Numbered from the stretch's first letter, positions 20,884-30,702 are shown. The stretch is 64,000 bases of DNA from Shewanella seohaensis (GCF_025449215.1 NZ_CP104900.1:4588001-4652000), one strand, 5' to 3'. The notes: generated by a model from the letters alone, not told the origin. Translations and numbers: made by a program.

Positions 20884-20930
20884 AAAAGCCCATCGGTACT
20901 CGCGCAATCATGCACGACGATGGGCTTTTA
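20884..20930 (-). terminator. Terminator of the metal ABC operon
   Basis: A 12-bp stem AAAAGCCCATCG/CGATGGGCTTTT around a 22-base loop lies 37 bases after the permease stop and before plsC. Its stem is almost the same as that of the terminator at 19533-19566. Confidence 0.75.
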
Positions 20931-20966
20931 AATCAATATCTAAGCTTAAACGGCTAAGCTAAAAAC

Positions 20967-21746
20967 CTAGTTTGCGACCTGGCGCACTGCCGCAGTTTGA
21001 CTTAAGCCTAAACGGAAGACCAAGGCACTAAGGGCCAAAGTCGCGACAATTGCCGCGCCGCTCGGTAAGTCCAACGTTGCTGAGAGCACCAGCCCCAGCA
21101 AGTAACCCATAAGGCCGACCAGATAAGCGTAAAACAAGCCGTTTTTACCTTGATACTTGTTGAGCGCAAGTGCTGGCAAAATGAGTGTGCTAAACACTAA
21201 ATAGACCCCAACCAGCTCTACCGACAAGGTGATCACCAGCGCAAACAGCAGATAAAATCCCGCACCGTTTAAGATCTGTGGCCGCAGAAATATCACCGCT
21301 AACACAGCAGAATAAACCACGGTCGGCAACACTAATTGCGACCAACTCACCCAAAGGATCTGGCCCGACATCAATTGCTTTAACAGCTCAGCCCCGTGGG
21401 GATCGTTCGCCAGCAATAGCATGGCCGCCACCGCCGACAATACGTAAAAGCACCCTATCATCGCCTCTAGCTCACCCGCCATCCGCTTAGATAACCAAGC
21501 GATAAAACCCGCCCCTGCAAGGGCGAATAAGGCTGGCATCCACACATTAGAAAATGGCATCTCTTCTAACCTGTGGTCCATGTGTGCCACAATCGCCCCC
21601 AACGCGGCGACTTGAGCAATGGCTAAATCGATAAAGATGATCCCACGCTTAAGAACTTGTTTGCCAAGTACAATATGCGTTGAGAGCACTAAGATCCCCG
21701 CCGCCAGTGCTGGCAGCAGGATCGACATCAGTTCCAGATCCAACAT
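20967..21746 (-). CDS. znuB: Metal ABC transporter permease, ZnuB-like
   Basis: Hydrophobic protein of 259 residues with seven to nine predicted membrane segments, matching the ABC-3 permease family (GKQVLKRGIIFIDLAIAQVAALGAI; LLFALVITLSVELVGVYLVF). It starts four bases after the stop of the binding protein. Together they should import zinc or manganese, but no ATPase gene (znuC) is adjacent, so the motor must be encoded elsewhere. The permease is slightly short for ZnuB. Zinc is inferred from the His-rich partners. Confidence 0.85.
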   Translation of the reverse strand: MLDLELMSILLPALAAGILVLSTHIVLGKQVLKRGIIFIDLAIAQVAALGAIVAHMDHRLEEMPFSNVWMPALFALAGAGFIAWLSKRMAGELEAMIGCFYVLSAVAAMLLLANDPHGAELLKQLMSGQILWVSWSQLVLPTVVYSAVLAVIFLRPQILNGAGFYLLFALVITLSVELVGVYLVFSTLILPALALNKYQGKNGLFYAYLVGLMGYLLGLVLSATLDLPSGAAIVATLALSALVFRLGLSQTAAVRQVAN

Positions 21747-21750
21747 AGGC

Positions 21751-22659
21751 TTATTTCACCCCGTTTAAGAGGGCAATCGCGCTGTCATAGAGGCTGAAGA
21801 GATCTTGACTCGCATCATTGCCACCTACCGACATTGGCAACATAAGCACAGGTAGATTAGCCTTTTCACCCAACCACTTAGCGCCACGCTCATCCTGATA
21901 GGACGCCACAACTACCGCCAGAATATCGCCCTGCTCGGCGCGGCTCAGCAAACTCGCTAAATGGCCGCTAGTCGGTGCCAGACCGGGTTTAGGCTCAAGA
22001 TCAGCAGCTTGTTCAATCCCCAACCAGTTGAACAGATATCTAAAACTGGTGTGATAGGCGATGACCTTTTTGCCTTTTAACGCTTTGGCCTGTTCTTCCC
22101 AGCGGGGGATCGCCGCCTGCCAACGAGTACTAAAGTCCGCTAATGCCTTTTGGTAATTCGCCGCCTCACTCGGGTCGAGTTGGCTCATCTTAGCGCTGAG
22201 CGCATTCGCCACGCTCAGCAAACGCGTCGGATCGAAGTGGATATGCGGATTTCCCTGAGCATGCACATCACCCATGCTGCGGTCCACATTCGCTAACTTA
22301 TCTAAGGTATCGATTTGATCGGCGGCGAAAAACAGCCCCTGATCGGTAGAGCGAACCTTAGCGTTAGCCGACTTCATTTGCAGCATTGGCAGCCAACCGA
22401 TTTCTAAATCGGCGCCCGCACAGACCACCAGATCTGCTTGGCGCATTTTGGCGATCAAACTCGGACGCGCCTGCACTTGATGCGGATCCTGTAAGGCCGT
22501 GGTTGCCGAATAAATGCTGGCGTTTGGAGCCAACTCTTTTGCCAATGCGGCATATTCAGGTTCACAGGCAAACACATTCAGCTTTGCATGGGCAAAGCCT
22601 GAACAGGCGAAAGACAGGGCCGCTGCGGCCGCTTTAACAACATTAGAATTGATGCGCAC
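21751..22659 (-). CDS. znuA: Metal ABC transporter substrate-binding protein, ZnuA-like
   Basis: Periplasmic binding protein of the ZnuA/cluster A-I family, about 302 residues. I choose the GTG at 22659. It follows GGGGG and gives a good signal peptide (VVKAAAAALSFACSGFAHA), and it overlaps the end of the barrel gene by 17 bases, which suggests translational coupling. Metal ligands are likely His in NPHIHFDPTR and AYHTSFRYLF. It lacks the long His-rich loop of many ZnuA proteins; that feature is in the neighbouring outer-membrane protein. Confidence 0.87.
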   Translation of the reverse strand: MRINSNVVKAAAAALSFACSGFAHAKLNVFACEPEYAALAKELAPNASIYSATTALQDPHQVQARPSLIAKMRQADLVVCAGADLEIGWLPMLQMKSANAKVRSTDQGLFFAADQIDTLDKLANVDRSMGDVHAQGNPHIHFDPTRLLSVANALSAKMSQLDPSEAANYQKALADFSTRWQAAIPRWEEQAKALKGKKVIAYHTSFRYLFNWLGIEQAADLEPKPGLAPTSGHLASLLSRAEQGDILAVVVASYQDERGAKWLGEKANLPVLMLPMSVGGNDASQDLFSLYDSAIALLNGVK

Positions 22660-23824
22660 CGTGAGCCCCCAGAGACATAATGTATTGAACAGTGAAAACA
22701 TTGTCGTCTTCGATTCCATCGAAGTTAGTTCCATTCTGATTGGTGTACTGGAAACGTACCGTCGAGAAATGGCTCGAATGCCACGCCAGACTCACCTCAG
22801 ATTCCTTTAACTTCTGTCCATGGAAATGATCGCCATGGAGCTCTTGGGTATCCACCTCGCCGTAACGCACACCCGCAGACCAGCTAGGCGTGAATTGATA
22901 TACGCTGCTCAGATACCAACCTTGATGATAATCCTTGCTCGGCGCATCTTCGGGATGAAGGTCGCTCGGCACAAAGTCAGTTACACGATAATACTCGCCG
23001 CTCAGGGTCAGGTTTTGGTATTTATAGTTACCATTTGGCGCCCATTTATACACAAAATCAGCACCATAGGTGTTTTTACCTGTGTAAGATGCCGCATGGC
23101 TGTGGTCATGGCCTTCCTCGGCGGTTTCATCTTCGTGCTCATCGCCCTCTTCATGGGCTGTGACTTGGCCATTTTCGTTACGTAGGTAACTTAAGCCCGC
23201 CTGCCATGAACTGTTATCACCAATGTCACCACCAATTTTGGTGTAAAAGGTGTATACGCCCACATTTTTAAACTCACGTTCGCCGTGTTCATCGGCAGCA
23301 CGCATGCTGTCGCCCTTGAAGGCTTCGGCGCCTAAGGTCCAATACAGATCCGTTGGCGCCACAAAGTTTAAGCGCACACCGTCGTCAAAGTAATGGCCAC
23401 CGAAAAAAGCACGGTAAGCAATCGGGCGATCGGTGAATGAATCTGTGTGTAAATGCTGGTTATTTAAATAACCGATATCCGAGAGGAAACGTCCGCCACG
23501 GATTGAGAACCCCGCAGGCATCGCCATGGTTTGGATAAAGGCTTCTTCGAGATTAAGCTCAGTTTCACCGTCGTGCATCTCAACGACGGCGGTCACTTTG
23601 CCGTAGAACATGTCGTCAATGTTGGCGCTCATCGCCAGCTCAGTTTCGCCTAAACCAAATCCTTCGGCGGTTTCGGCCAATGGACGCTCGGCCGTTTGAT
23701 AATAGCCATTCAGCACTGCGCTGATCGCCGGATTGGTTAAACTTGAATCAGCGGCAAATAACGTCGGTGAAGCAAATGCGCACGCCAAAGCCACCAAAGA
23801 AATTCGGTTGTTAAAAACAGTCAT
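22643..23824 (-). CDS. Outer-membrane beta-barrel protein with His-rich loop
   Basis: Protein of 393 residues with a signal peptide (ISLVALACAFASPTLFAA) and alternating aromatic beta strands ending in F, as in porins. Residues around 235-260 form an acidic, His-rich loop (HEEGDEHEDETAEEGHDHSH) suited to collecting zinc. No TonB box or plug domain is visible. Its position before znuA-znuB suggests it lets metal through the outer membrane. The start is the ATG at 23824, after GGAG; an upstream ATG at 23842 has no such site. A GATGACT-N6-AGTCATC repeat at about 23853-23872 may be an operator. Confidence 0.75.
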   Translation of the reverse strand: MTVFNNRISLVALACAFASPTLFAADSSLTNPAISAVLNGYYQTAERPLAETAEGFGLGETELAMSANIDDMFYGKVTAVVEMHDGETELNLEEAFIQTMAMPAGFSIRGGRFLSDIGYLNNQHLHTDSFTDRPIAYRAFFGGHYFDDGVRLNFVAPTDLYWTLGAEAFKGDSMRAADEHGEREFKNVGVYTFYTKIGGDIGDNSSWQAGLSYLRNENGQVTAHEEGDEHEDETAEEGHDHSHAASYTGKNTYGADFVYKWAPNGNYKYQNLTLSGEYYRVTDFVPSDLHPEDAPSKDYHQGWYLSSVYQFTPSWSAGVRYGEVDTQELHGDHFHGQKLKESEVSLAWHSSHFSTVRFQYTNQNGTNFDGIEDDNVFTVQYIMSLGAHGAHQF

Positions 23825-23905
23825 GATATCTCCAAAATACAACTAGCGCTCGATGACTCATCCAAGTCATCAAGAAATACAATAAGTTAAAATGTAAAAG
23901 TTGAT

Positions 23906-24196
23906 TTAGCGGAGAACGGGTGGCGCGCGACTTAGGTAAACACTGACGTGTTTGGAGAAGCTAACGGGTAAGACAAATTCACAGACATCGAACCGCTGTA
24001 CCGCTAAATCGAGCTTAAGCGGTTGGGTGAGCAGAATTTTATTCAGCTGATGTTGATGGAAGCACAAGGTACAGTGCGTCTTTGCCCCATCATCAAGGTG
24101 GGTCACACTATGGGCTGAGGCAACAAAAGACAGCAACACCAATACGGCGGCAAGCCATATCGAAATTGTGCGTCTTATGTGACTGTGCAGTCTCAC
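23906..24196 (-). CDS. Small exported Cys/His protein of the metal locus
   Basis: Protein of 96 residues starting at GTG after GGGGA. It has an N-terminal hydrophobic signal or anchor (IWLAAVLVLLSFVASAHS) and then a likely metal site HLDDGAKTHCTLCFHQHQ. It resembles DUF2946-like small proteins that accompany metal transport genes. First gene of the operon, 81 bases before the barrel gene. It could be a periplasmic zinc chaperone or sensor; this is inference. Confidence 0.6.
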   Translation of the reverse strand: MRLHSHIRRTISIWLAAVLVLLSFVASAHSVTHLDDGAKTHCTLCFHQHQLNKILLTQPLKLDLAVQRFDVCEFVLPVSFSKHVSVYLSRAPPVLR

Positions 24197-24451
24197 TCAG
24201 TCGTCCCCATAGTAAAAAAGTGGCACAAGTTTAAGTCAGGCCACTAGCAAGTTGCAATAAGGTAATAGGCGCCCAATGCGTTACAAGATATTTACCATTG
24301 CAACTTTAGGATGAAAAACGAACAACAAAAAACCGACTCAAGTTGGCAAAAAGAGTTATTTAAGATTAGCTTAAGTCAGTAAAACTATGATGTGCCCAGT
24401 GTAATACTGGCTAATATGTCATTCTATTCAATCCAGCAAAAGGCAACCAAA

Positions 24452-24577
24452 ATGCTAGCATTCTTTCGTGAAAACTTAGGATTAATCTTAGGGATAGTGA
24501 TTTTCGGCGCAGTAATTTTGGGCGGGATTTATTACGTAGAACACTCACTCGAGAGCCAAGAGCAGGTTATCCAATAA
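24452..24577 (+). CDS. Small single-pass membrane protein
   Basis: Product of about 41 residues (MLAFFRENLGLILGIVIFG...) with one membrane helix and a short acidic tail. An AAAGG ribosome site lies about eight bases before this ATG; upstream in-frame ATGs at 24392 and 24416 have weaker sites. No family recognised. Confidence 0.5.
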   Translation: MLAFFRENLGLILGIVIFGAVILGGIYYVEHSLESQEQVIQ

Positions 24578-24655
24578 CTCAGCCCTAGCCTTAACCAAGT
24601 TGAGCCTGTGCGATACCCTGCGCGGCTCGACTCGGTTAATCTAACGCCCTCACCT

Positions 24656-24985
24656 CTAGCGATACTTTTGCCGTTGATCGCTATCGTCTTGCTTCTCTGG
24701 CGCCTCAATCGTTTGTAGTTGATCCATAAAATGGCTCACCAGCAGTAACATCACACAGAAGATCATCACTGGGATCAAAAAATGCCGCGTCGAGGCATCA
24801 AAATAACTGTATAAACCTGTCAGCACACTCGCATAAAAGCCAAATAATTTTAACTTCAACAGTTTAGGATTGTGTCCCAGCCACGCAGAACAATGGGGAC
24901 ATTGCACTTGAGCGTTAAAGCCCTTTCCGCGCTGTTGGGTGATTTGGGCAATTTTGATCGACTGATGGCAATGGGAGCACAGCAT
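24656..24985 (-). CDS. Zinc-ribbon membrane protein
   Basis: Protein of 109 residues. The N-terminus has two CXXC knuckles (C3/C6 in LCSHCHQ, and VQCPHCSAW), giving a zinc ribbon. Two membrane helices follow (about 47-95), and the tail is charged. There is no adjacent partner on the same strand. The function is unknown; such proteins may be membrane-bound scaffolds. Confidence 0.7.
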   Translation of the reverse strand: MLCSHCHQSIKIAQITQQRGKGFNAQVQCPHCSAWLGHNPKLLKLKLFGFYASVLTGLYSYFDASTRHFLIPVMIFCVMLLLVSHFMDQLQTIEAPEKQDDSDQRQKYR

Positions 24986-25206
24986 TTAGAGTAGGTTCCT
25001 CGACATGGGGCGCTAAGTTTATCAGAATTTCCCACCACTCAGTCGAACTAATTAGCGTAGTGGTTTCAAAACCTCACACCCATAGCGAAAGCTGCAAACC
25101 AGCGCACAAATTTTATACTCAGATAGCATTTTATGCGGTTCTAATTTTACAGTGTTTAGCGCAGCTCCTATTATGTACCTACCTATTTTTATTGAAGATA
25201 ACGCCT

Positions 25207-26862
25207 ATGCGCCGCTCACTCATATTCATGTTCGCTCTCAGCTTTCCCCTGCTATTGAGTACCGAGGTTTTCGCGACGGATGCAGCCGAACCCGTTACAG
25301 CCACTCAAACCGCTGCCATCCCTAACGAAGCCCAAAACGAATTAATTACGCTAAAGTCAGCGATTAAAGAGGATATTGCGCGCTTATCCCTATCCCAAGG
25401 TGAGTTGCGCACCATTGTTGAATATCGCATTCAAAACAAGACATTGCAGTTACGCAATAAGATTAAAGTGCTGTTAGAAGATGAGAACTACGATAAAGCC
25501 TTTATGTTGGCATTGGTGCAAGAGCAGCTGACATTTAATCTTAAAATCAACGACTACTTCAATGATATCGTGACCAAGTTGTCCCATAAACTCGGCACGG
25601 CGGATGACGAGTCGACCTTACTCGAAATCTCTAAACGTGAGCTCGATAAGGACAACAACTACAAACAACGACTCGAAACCTTAAACTGGCTCGGCCAAAT
25701 GGGCGAAGATGTCGCAGCGCAGAAAGCGGAGCTGACCCAAATTCTCTTAAGTCGCGCCGATAACTTCGATAGCTTTGTCACTTTTACCCAGCAGCAGTTA
25801 CAAAATGCAGTTAACGCCGCCACTAATGCCGGTAAAGATGTGACCGCCGCGCAAACCAGTCGCGTCATGCAGCTAAAGGACAGATTGGCGCTCAATAGCC
25901 AGAGCCTTAGCATAGATATCGACTTACTCGATGCGCTCGAGCAAAACACCGCCTCGCTGAAAAAGACCCTGTTCAGTATCTCAGGCGATATCACTCAGGA
26001 TGTCTTGAGTATCGATGTGGCCTCAAGCCTAGTCGAACAATGGCTGCATACGGCCAAAGAACAGTCCATCAACCATGGCCCGACTTTAGTCTTTAAGCTA
26101 TTTATCTTCTGTATGATCCTGTTTGTCGCAAGCCTTGCGGGCAAACTGGCGAAGAAGATTGTGAGCAATACCGTCAGTAACTCTAAGTTAAATTTCAGTA
26201 AGTTACTGCAAGACTTCTTTACCTCGCTCTCGGGCAAAGCGGTTTTCACTATCGGTGTACTGATAGCCCTCTCCCAGCTTGGGATTGAGTTAGGCCCGTT
26301 ATTGGCAGGCTTTGGTATCGCCGGTGTGATCATCGGTTTCGCCCTGCAGGATTCACTCTCGAACTTTGCCTCGGGCATGATGATTTTGATCTATCGTCCC
26401 TACGATGTGGGTGACTTGATTAGCGCGGCTGGTGTAACTGGTCGAGTTAGCCATATGAGCCTAGTCTCCACCACAATTAAAACCTTAGATAACCAAAGGC
26501 TTATTATTCCAAACAACAAGATTTGGGGTGATACCATTAACAATATCACCGCCGAGCACCAACGCCGCGTCGACATGACCTTCGGCATTGGCTATGGCGA
26601 CAATATTGAGCACGCCGAAGCCGTGCTTAAGTCGATTGTGGAAGCGCATCCTAAGGTGCAAAAAATCCCTGCACCGCTCATTAAGCTGCACGTTTTAGGG
26701 GAGTCATCGGTCGACTTTATCGTCCGTCCTTGGGCTAAACCCGAAGATTATTGGGATGTGTATTGGGATATTACCCGCGAAGTGAAAATGCGCTTCGATG
26801 CCGAGGGCATCAGCATTCCTTTCCCGCAGCGCGATGTACATATTTACCAAACCAGTAAATAA
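25207..26862 (+). CDS. MscS-family mechanosensitive channel
   Basis: Protein of 551 residues from the ATG at 25207, which begins a signal peptide (MRRSLIFMFALSFPLLLSTEVFA); the frame is open upstream to 25060. Residues to about 280 form a helical periplasmic region, followed by membrane helices and the MscS pore and beta domain (LLAGFGIAGVIIGFALQDSL, then YRPYDVGDLI). It should open on membrane tension to release solutes. The long N-terminal domain makes it a larger MscS subtype. It ends in FPQRDVHIYQ, as in many family members. Confidence 0.88.
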   Translation: MRRSLIFMFALSFPLLLSTEVFATDAAEPVTATQTAAIPNEAQNELITLKSAIKEDIARLSLSQGELRTIVEYRIQNKTLQLRNKIKVLLEDENYDKAFMLALVQEQLTFNLKINDYFNDIVTKLSHKLGTADDESTLLEISKRELDKDNNYKQRLETLNWLGQMGEDVAAQKAELTQILLSRADNFDSFVTFTQQQLQNAVNAATNAGKDVTAAQTSRVMQLKDRLALNSQSLSIDIDLLDALEQNTASLKKTLFSISGDITQDVLSIDVASSLVEQWLHTAKEQSINHGPTLVFKLFIFCMILFVASLAGKLAKKIVSNTVSNSKLNFSKLLQDFFTSLSGKAVFTIGVLIALSQLGIELGPLLAGFGIAGVIIGFALQDSLSNFASGMMILIYRPYDVGDLISAAGVTGRVSHMSLVSTTIKTLDNQRLIIPNNKIWGDTINNITAEHQRRVDMTFGIGYGDNIEHAEAVLKSIVEAHPKVQKIPAPLIKLHVLGESSVDFIVRPWAKPEDYWDVYWDITREVKMRFDAEGISIPFPQRDVHIYQTSK

Positions 26863-26887
26863 CGCTTCGCCAACGTGAGCAGTAAAC

Positions 26888-26917
26888 AAAAGGCGCGATC
26901 CTAGATTGCGCCTTTTT
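26888..26917 (+). terminator. Terminator between mscS-like gene and fhs
   Basis: AAAGGCGC pairs with GCGCCTTT, extended by a GATC/GATT arm, with a T5 run. It lies between convergent genes and probably serves both. Confidence 0.85.
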
Positions 26918-26941
26918 CATGATATTCAAACAGTTAATCTA

Positions 26942-28654
26942 TTAACCTAAACCGGTAATCTCACCATCGGCGCCGATATCAATCTTTAAATAGCCCGGAA
27001 CTAATCCAAGCCCTGGCATAGTCATCACATTCCCCACCAGCGCGGTAATAAATCCGGCCCCTGCATTTAACACTAACTCGCGCACAGGCACGATAAAACC
27101 TTGCGGTACGCCTTTAAGTTGAGGGTCATGGCTAATGGACAAGGGTGTTTTTGCCATGCAGACAGGTAAATCGGCGTAGCCAAGGGCACTGAGTTCTTGT
27201 AATTGCAGCTTAGCCGCCTCGGATAAACTCACCCCAGCAGCACCATAGCCGACTTCAGCTAAGGTCGATAATTTAGCCTCAAGCGCCATGTCATCGGGAT
27301 ATAGCAGGGTAAACTCACTTGGCTGCTCACAGGCGCGCATGACTGTTTGCGCCAAGGCCAATGCCCCCGCCTCACCTTGGCTGAATGCCTCGCTAAGCTC
27401 GCAGCCAAAGGCGGCAGTGCCCGCAACGGCCTCAATCAACCAGTTAAGCTCGGCATCCGTATCACTTGCAAAGCGATTAATAGCCACCACAACTGGAATA
27501 CCGTAACGCGCCACATTGTTGATATGCCAGTTTAAGTTGGCAAATCCCGCCTCGAGACGGGCTTGGTCGGGCGCATTGATATCCGCATCCGACGTTAAGC
27601 CGCTATTGGCCTTCAATGCCTTTAAGGTGGTCACTAACACCGCGGCGCTAGGGGTTAATCCCGACTGGCGCGCCTTGATATTACAAAATTTCTCAAACCC
27701 CATATCGGAGCCAAAACCGCCTTCTGTCACCACAAAATCAGCCAGCTTTAAGGCGATATCGTCGGCAATCACCGACGAGTTGCCATGGGCAATATTCGCA
27801 AATGGCCCTGCGTGGATAAGACAAGGCGCACCGTTTAAGGTCTGCATCAGGGTGGGTTTTACCGCATCCGCCATGATCGCCGTCATCGCGCCGGCAACCC
27901 CAAGATCTTCCGCGCTAATAGCCGCACCTTGGCGATTGACTGCCAGCACAAGCTTGCCAATACGCACGCGCATATCCGCCAGATTACTACTGAGTGCAAG
28001 AATCGCCATTAACTCAGAGGCGGCGGTAATATCAAAGCCAGAGGTGTAAGCTGGGCCATTATTTTCACCCAGCCCAACTTCAATTTCACGTAAGCAGCGA
28101 TCGTTATGATCGACCACCCTGTGCCAACGGATGCCGTTAGGCGCTATATCCAGGTAATTCTGCCCGGACTGCAGCTCAAATTCGGCCTTACCTAAGCGTC
28201 TTTCATGGTACAGCCGAGAAGCTATCGCCGCCGCGCCAAGATTATGGGCGCTGCTGACAGCATGAATATCACCCGTTAAATGCAGATTCAGCTCCTGCAT
28301 GGGCACCACTTGGGCGTAACCGCCACCAGCAGCGCCACCTTTCACCCCAAAAACCGGGCCCATACTGGGCTGGCGAATACAGGCGCACACCTTGTTACCG
28401 AGCGCTTTAAGGGATTGGGTTAAGCCAATGGTGGTGACAGTTTTGCCTTCGCCGTGGGGCGTAGGTGTCACGGCGGTGACAATGATCAGTTTACCCTGTT
28501 GCTGCCCGGCTAAGCGCTGCTGCACACGTAAATCGACCTTGGCTTTAGTCTTGCCAAATAGCTGCATCTCATCGGGCAATAACCCAAATTCGGCGCCAAG
28601 CGCTGCGATATCTTTTAGGTGCGCACGGCGCGAAATATCCATATCGGTTAGCAT
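26942..28654 (-). CDS. fhs: Formate-tetrahydrofolate ligase
   Basis: Protein of 570 residues, close to the usual 555-570. It makes 10-formyl-THF from formate, THF and ATP. The ATP loop TPHGEGKT is at 65-72, and [20 protein letters not shown] and [16 protein letters not shown] are signature segments. In anaerobically growing bacteria it helps dispose of formate and supplies one-carbon units; working in reverse it can release formate. Single gene; the start has GGGAGAG upstream. Confidence 0.97.
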   Translation of the reverse strand: MLTDMDISRRAHLKDIAALGAEFGLLPDEMQLFGKTKAKVDLRVQQRLAGQQQGKLIIVTAVTPTPHGEGKTVTTIGLTQSLKALGNKVCACIRQPSMGPVFGVKGGAAGGGYAQVVPMQELNLHLTGDIHAVSSAHNLGAAAIASRLYHERRLGKAEFELQSGQNYLDIAPNGIRWHRVVDHNDRCLREIEVGLGENNGPAYTSGFDITAASELMAILALSSNLADMRVRIGKLVLAVNRQGAAISAEDLGVAGAMTAIMADAVKPTLMQTLNGAPCLIHAGPFANIAHGNSSVIADDIALKLADFVVTEGGFGSDMGFEKFCNIKARQSGLTPSAAVLVTTLKALKANSGLTSDADINAPDQARLEAGFANLNWHINNVARYGIPVVVAINRFASDTDAELNWLIEAVAGTAAFGCELSEAFSQGEAGALALAQTVMRACEQPSEFTLLYPDDMALEAKLSTLAEVGYGAAGVSLSEAAKLQLQELSALGYADLPVCMAKTPLSISHDPQLKGVPQGFIVPVRELVLNAGAGFITALVGNVMTMPGLGLVPGYLKIDIGADGEITGLG

Positions 28655-28893
28655 GGGTCATCTCTCCCTTGGGTATTTTGGTATCCACGCTCGGCATGCG
28701 AGCAGGGAATACAAAATAGGTATGCAAAATCGGTAAGTATCAGCAACGGCTGATTGAATATGGCGGATATTAGGTGATTAGCTTTAAGATATATAGCCAT
28801 CGAAAGGGTTAATGAGCGATTCCTTAATCTACATCAAAAAATCGACTCAGGTCCTTTCCCCTACAAAATACAGATTCCCAAAAGAGAAACAAC

Positions 28894-29784
28894 ATGAGCG
28901 GATCCCCTTTTAGTTTTTCAGAGTTTGTTGCCGGCTTTTGGCGAATGCACAGTTGGCAAATGTCACCCGCCAAACGGCTTAACCTGATAGAACAATATTT
29001 AGACCTAGGTGTGACCACTATGGATCACGCCGATATTTATGGCCAATACCAGTGCGAAACCCTATTCGGCGAGGCGTTAGCGCTAAAACCCGCCTTAAGG
29101 CAGCAGATGCAATTGGTCAGCAAATGTGGCATTAAGCCCGCCTTCGATTGTCGCCCCGAGCGCTATGTAAACCACTACGACACCTCCAAGGCGCATATTA
29201 TTGCCAGTGTGGAGCAATCACTAAAGCAGCTGAAAACCGATTATTTAGATCTGCTGCTGATCCACAGACCCGATCCTTTAATGGACGCCGATCAAGTGGC
29301 CGAAGCCTTTGCTGACTTAAAACAGGCCGGAAAAGTGCAACACTTTGGGGTATCTAACTTCACCAACGCGCAGTTTTCATTATTGCAGTCGAGATTGACT
29401 GAGCCCTTAGTCACCAATCAAATCGAAATTTCACCGCTAACAATGGCGAGTTTGCACGATGGTACTCTCGATTTATGTCAGGAGCGGCGCATTCGGCCTA
29501 TGGCTTGGTCATGTTTGGGCGGTGGTAAGATCTTTGATAATAGCCATCCGCAGGCCATTCGCCTGCAACAAACCTTAGCGGTCATCGCCGATGAGATTGG
29601 TGCCCAAGATATCAGCCAAGTGATTTATGCCTGGGTACGGATGTTGCCGAGTCGGCCCGTGCCGATTATCGGCAGTGGCAATATCGCGAGGATAAAAACG
29701 GCGGTGGCCGCACAGTCACTCACCCTAGACAGGCAACAATGGTTTAGTATCTGGCAGGCATCAACCGGACACAGCGTGCCTTAG
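28894..29784 (+). CDS. Aldo/keto reductase, YdhF-type
   Basis: NADPH-dependent reductase of 296 residues with a TIM-barrel pattern. The catalytic Asp and Tyr lie in MDHADIYGQYQCETLFG, and YLDLLLIHRPDPLMD and GVSNFTNAQ are typical. Its length and the LADLKQAGKVQHFGVSN region match the E. coli YdhF group. The substrate is unknown. The start is preceded by GAGA. Confidence 0.88.
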   Translation: MSGSPFSFSEFVAGFWRMHSWQMSPAKRLNLIEQYLDLGVTTMDHADIYGQYQCETLFGEALALKPALRQQMQLVSKCGIKPAFDCRPERYVNHYDTSKAHIIASVEQSLKQLKTDYLDLLLIHRPDPLMDADQVAEAFADLKQAGKVQHFGVSNFTNAQFSLLQSRLTEPLVTNQIEISPLTMASLHDGTLDLCQERRIRPMAWSCLGGGKIFDNSHPQAIRLQQTLAVIADEIGAQDISQVIYAWVRMLPSRPVPIIGSGNIARIKTAVAAQSLTLDRQQWFSIWQASTGHSVP

Positions 29785-29802
29785 CACTGCAAACAACACC
29801 AA

Positions 29803-29830
29803 CAAAAACGGCGCCTTAGGCGCCGTTACT
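29803..29830. terminator. Bidirectional terminator
   Basis: AACGGCGCCT/AGGCGCCGTT hairpin with a very short loop, between the convergent reductase and MaoC-type genes. Confidence 0.8.
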
Positions 29831-29838
29831 CTTCATGC

Positions 29839-30702
29839 TTAAAGCTGCACTTCACCACTGAGATGCGGTCTACGACCTTTACTGTCACGCAGCTCAAACA
29901 CCCACTTGTCTTGTGATTTTTCGTAACCAAATCCCACTTCTGCGGGCATCAGTAACGGCAGCTTAAAGGCCACATCGACCACAAAGGGGCGTTCACCAAT
30001 CTCAGGCATTAATTCCGCTAAGCAGCGCGCCTTAGACCACATACCATGGGCCAGCACACGGTCAAAACCGAAACGTTTGGACAGCACGGGATGCAGGTGG
30101 ATCAGGTTATAGTCGCCTGATGCTTTCGCATAACGACGACCTAAATCTTCACTCAATTCCCATGATTGGGGTGAATCCCAAGCCATCTCGAGCGCCTTAG
30201 GAGGACGAACGCGGCGGCCCGCGGTCTCGATACGATAGAGATAAGTCGACAGCGATTCCCACACCAGCTCTTCGCCCACAAAGGCCTTAGAGACAAATTC
30301 AAACTCTAAGCCTGAATCGGTTTCACGGCTGGTGGTTAACGCGCATTCGAGGGAGAACACTTCATCGACTGTCGTCGGACGATAAACTTGGATACGGTTC
30401 TTTAAATGGATCATCCCCAGCAGCGGGAAAGTAATACCATCGTGGGTAAAAATCACCGCGTGTAGGCGAAATGCCATCACATACAAATAGGTTGGCGGTA
30501 ATATTTTACCGTCGAAATTAAAGCCACACACTTGGGCATATTGGCTAACTTTGGCCTCAGACACTTGCACATTGGGCGCCGACACCTTGATATAAGGTAA
30601 GGGCTGTTGGTCCCAACCGGGTTTACGACCAAAGAAAATCTTGCGATAAAGAGAAAACAGCGAGGGCATCGCGTTCAATTCAACACAATATGCATTATTC
30701 AA
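29839..30702 (-). CDS. MaoC-like hotdog dehydratase family protein
   Basis: Protein of 287 residues with two hotdog folds. The C-terminal half has the hydratase 2 motif pattern ASGDYNLIHLHPVLSKRFG followed by VLAHGMW, typical of R-specific enoyl-CoA hydratases. The first start codon is TTG at 30702, with AAGG upstream; an in-frame ATG at 30669 (MPSLFSLYRKIF) also fits. It is probably an acyl-CoA or acyl-ACP dehydratase of lipid metabolism; the substrate is unknown. Confidence 0.8.
   Translation of the reverse strand: MNNAYCVELNAMPSLFSLYRKIFFGRKPGWDQQPLPYIKVSAPNVQVSEAKVSQYAQVCGFNFDGKILPPTYLYVMAFRLHAVIFTHDGITFPLLGMIHLKNRIQVYRPTTVDEVFSLECALTTSRETDSGLEFEFVSKAFVGEELVWESLSTYLYRIETAGRRVRPPKALEMAWDSPQSWELSEDLGRRYAKASGDYNLIHLHPVLSKRFGFDRVLAHGMWSKARCLAELMPEIGERPFVVDVAFKLPLLMPAEVGFGYEKSQDKWVFELRDSKGRRPHLSGEVQL

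Noticed and set aside
24250..24310. Zur box upstream of the metal locus
   Set aside because: Inverted AGTTGCAAT/ATTGCAACT arms exist, but spacing and core do not match the Zur consensus well enough.
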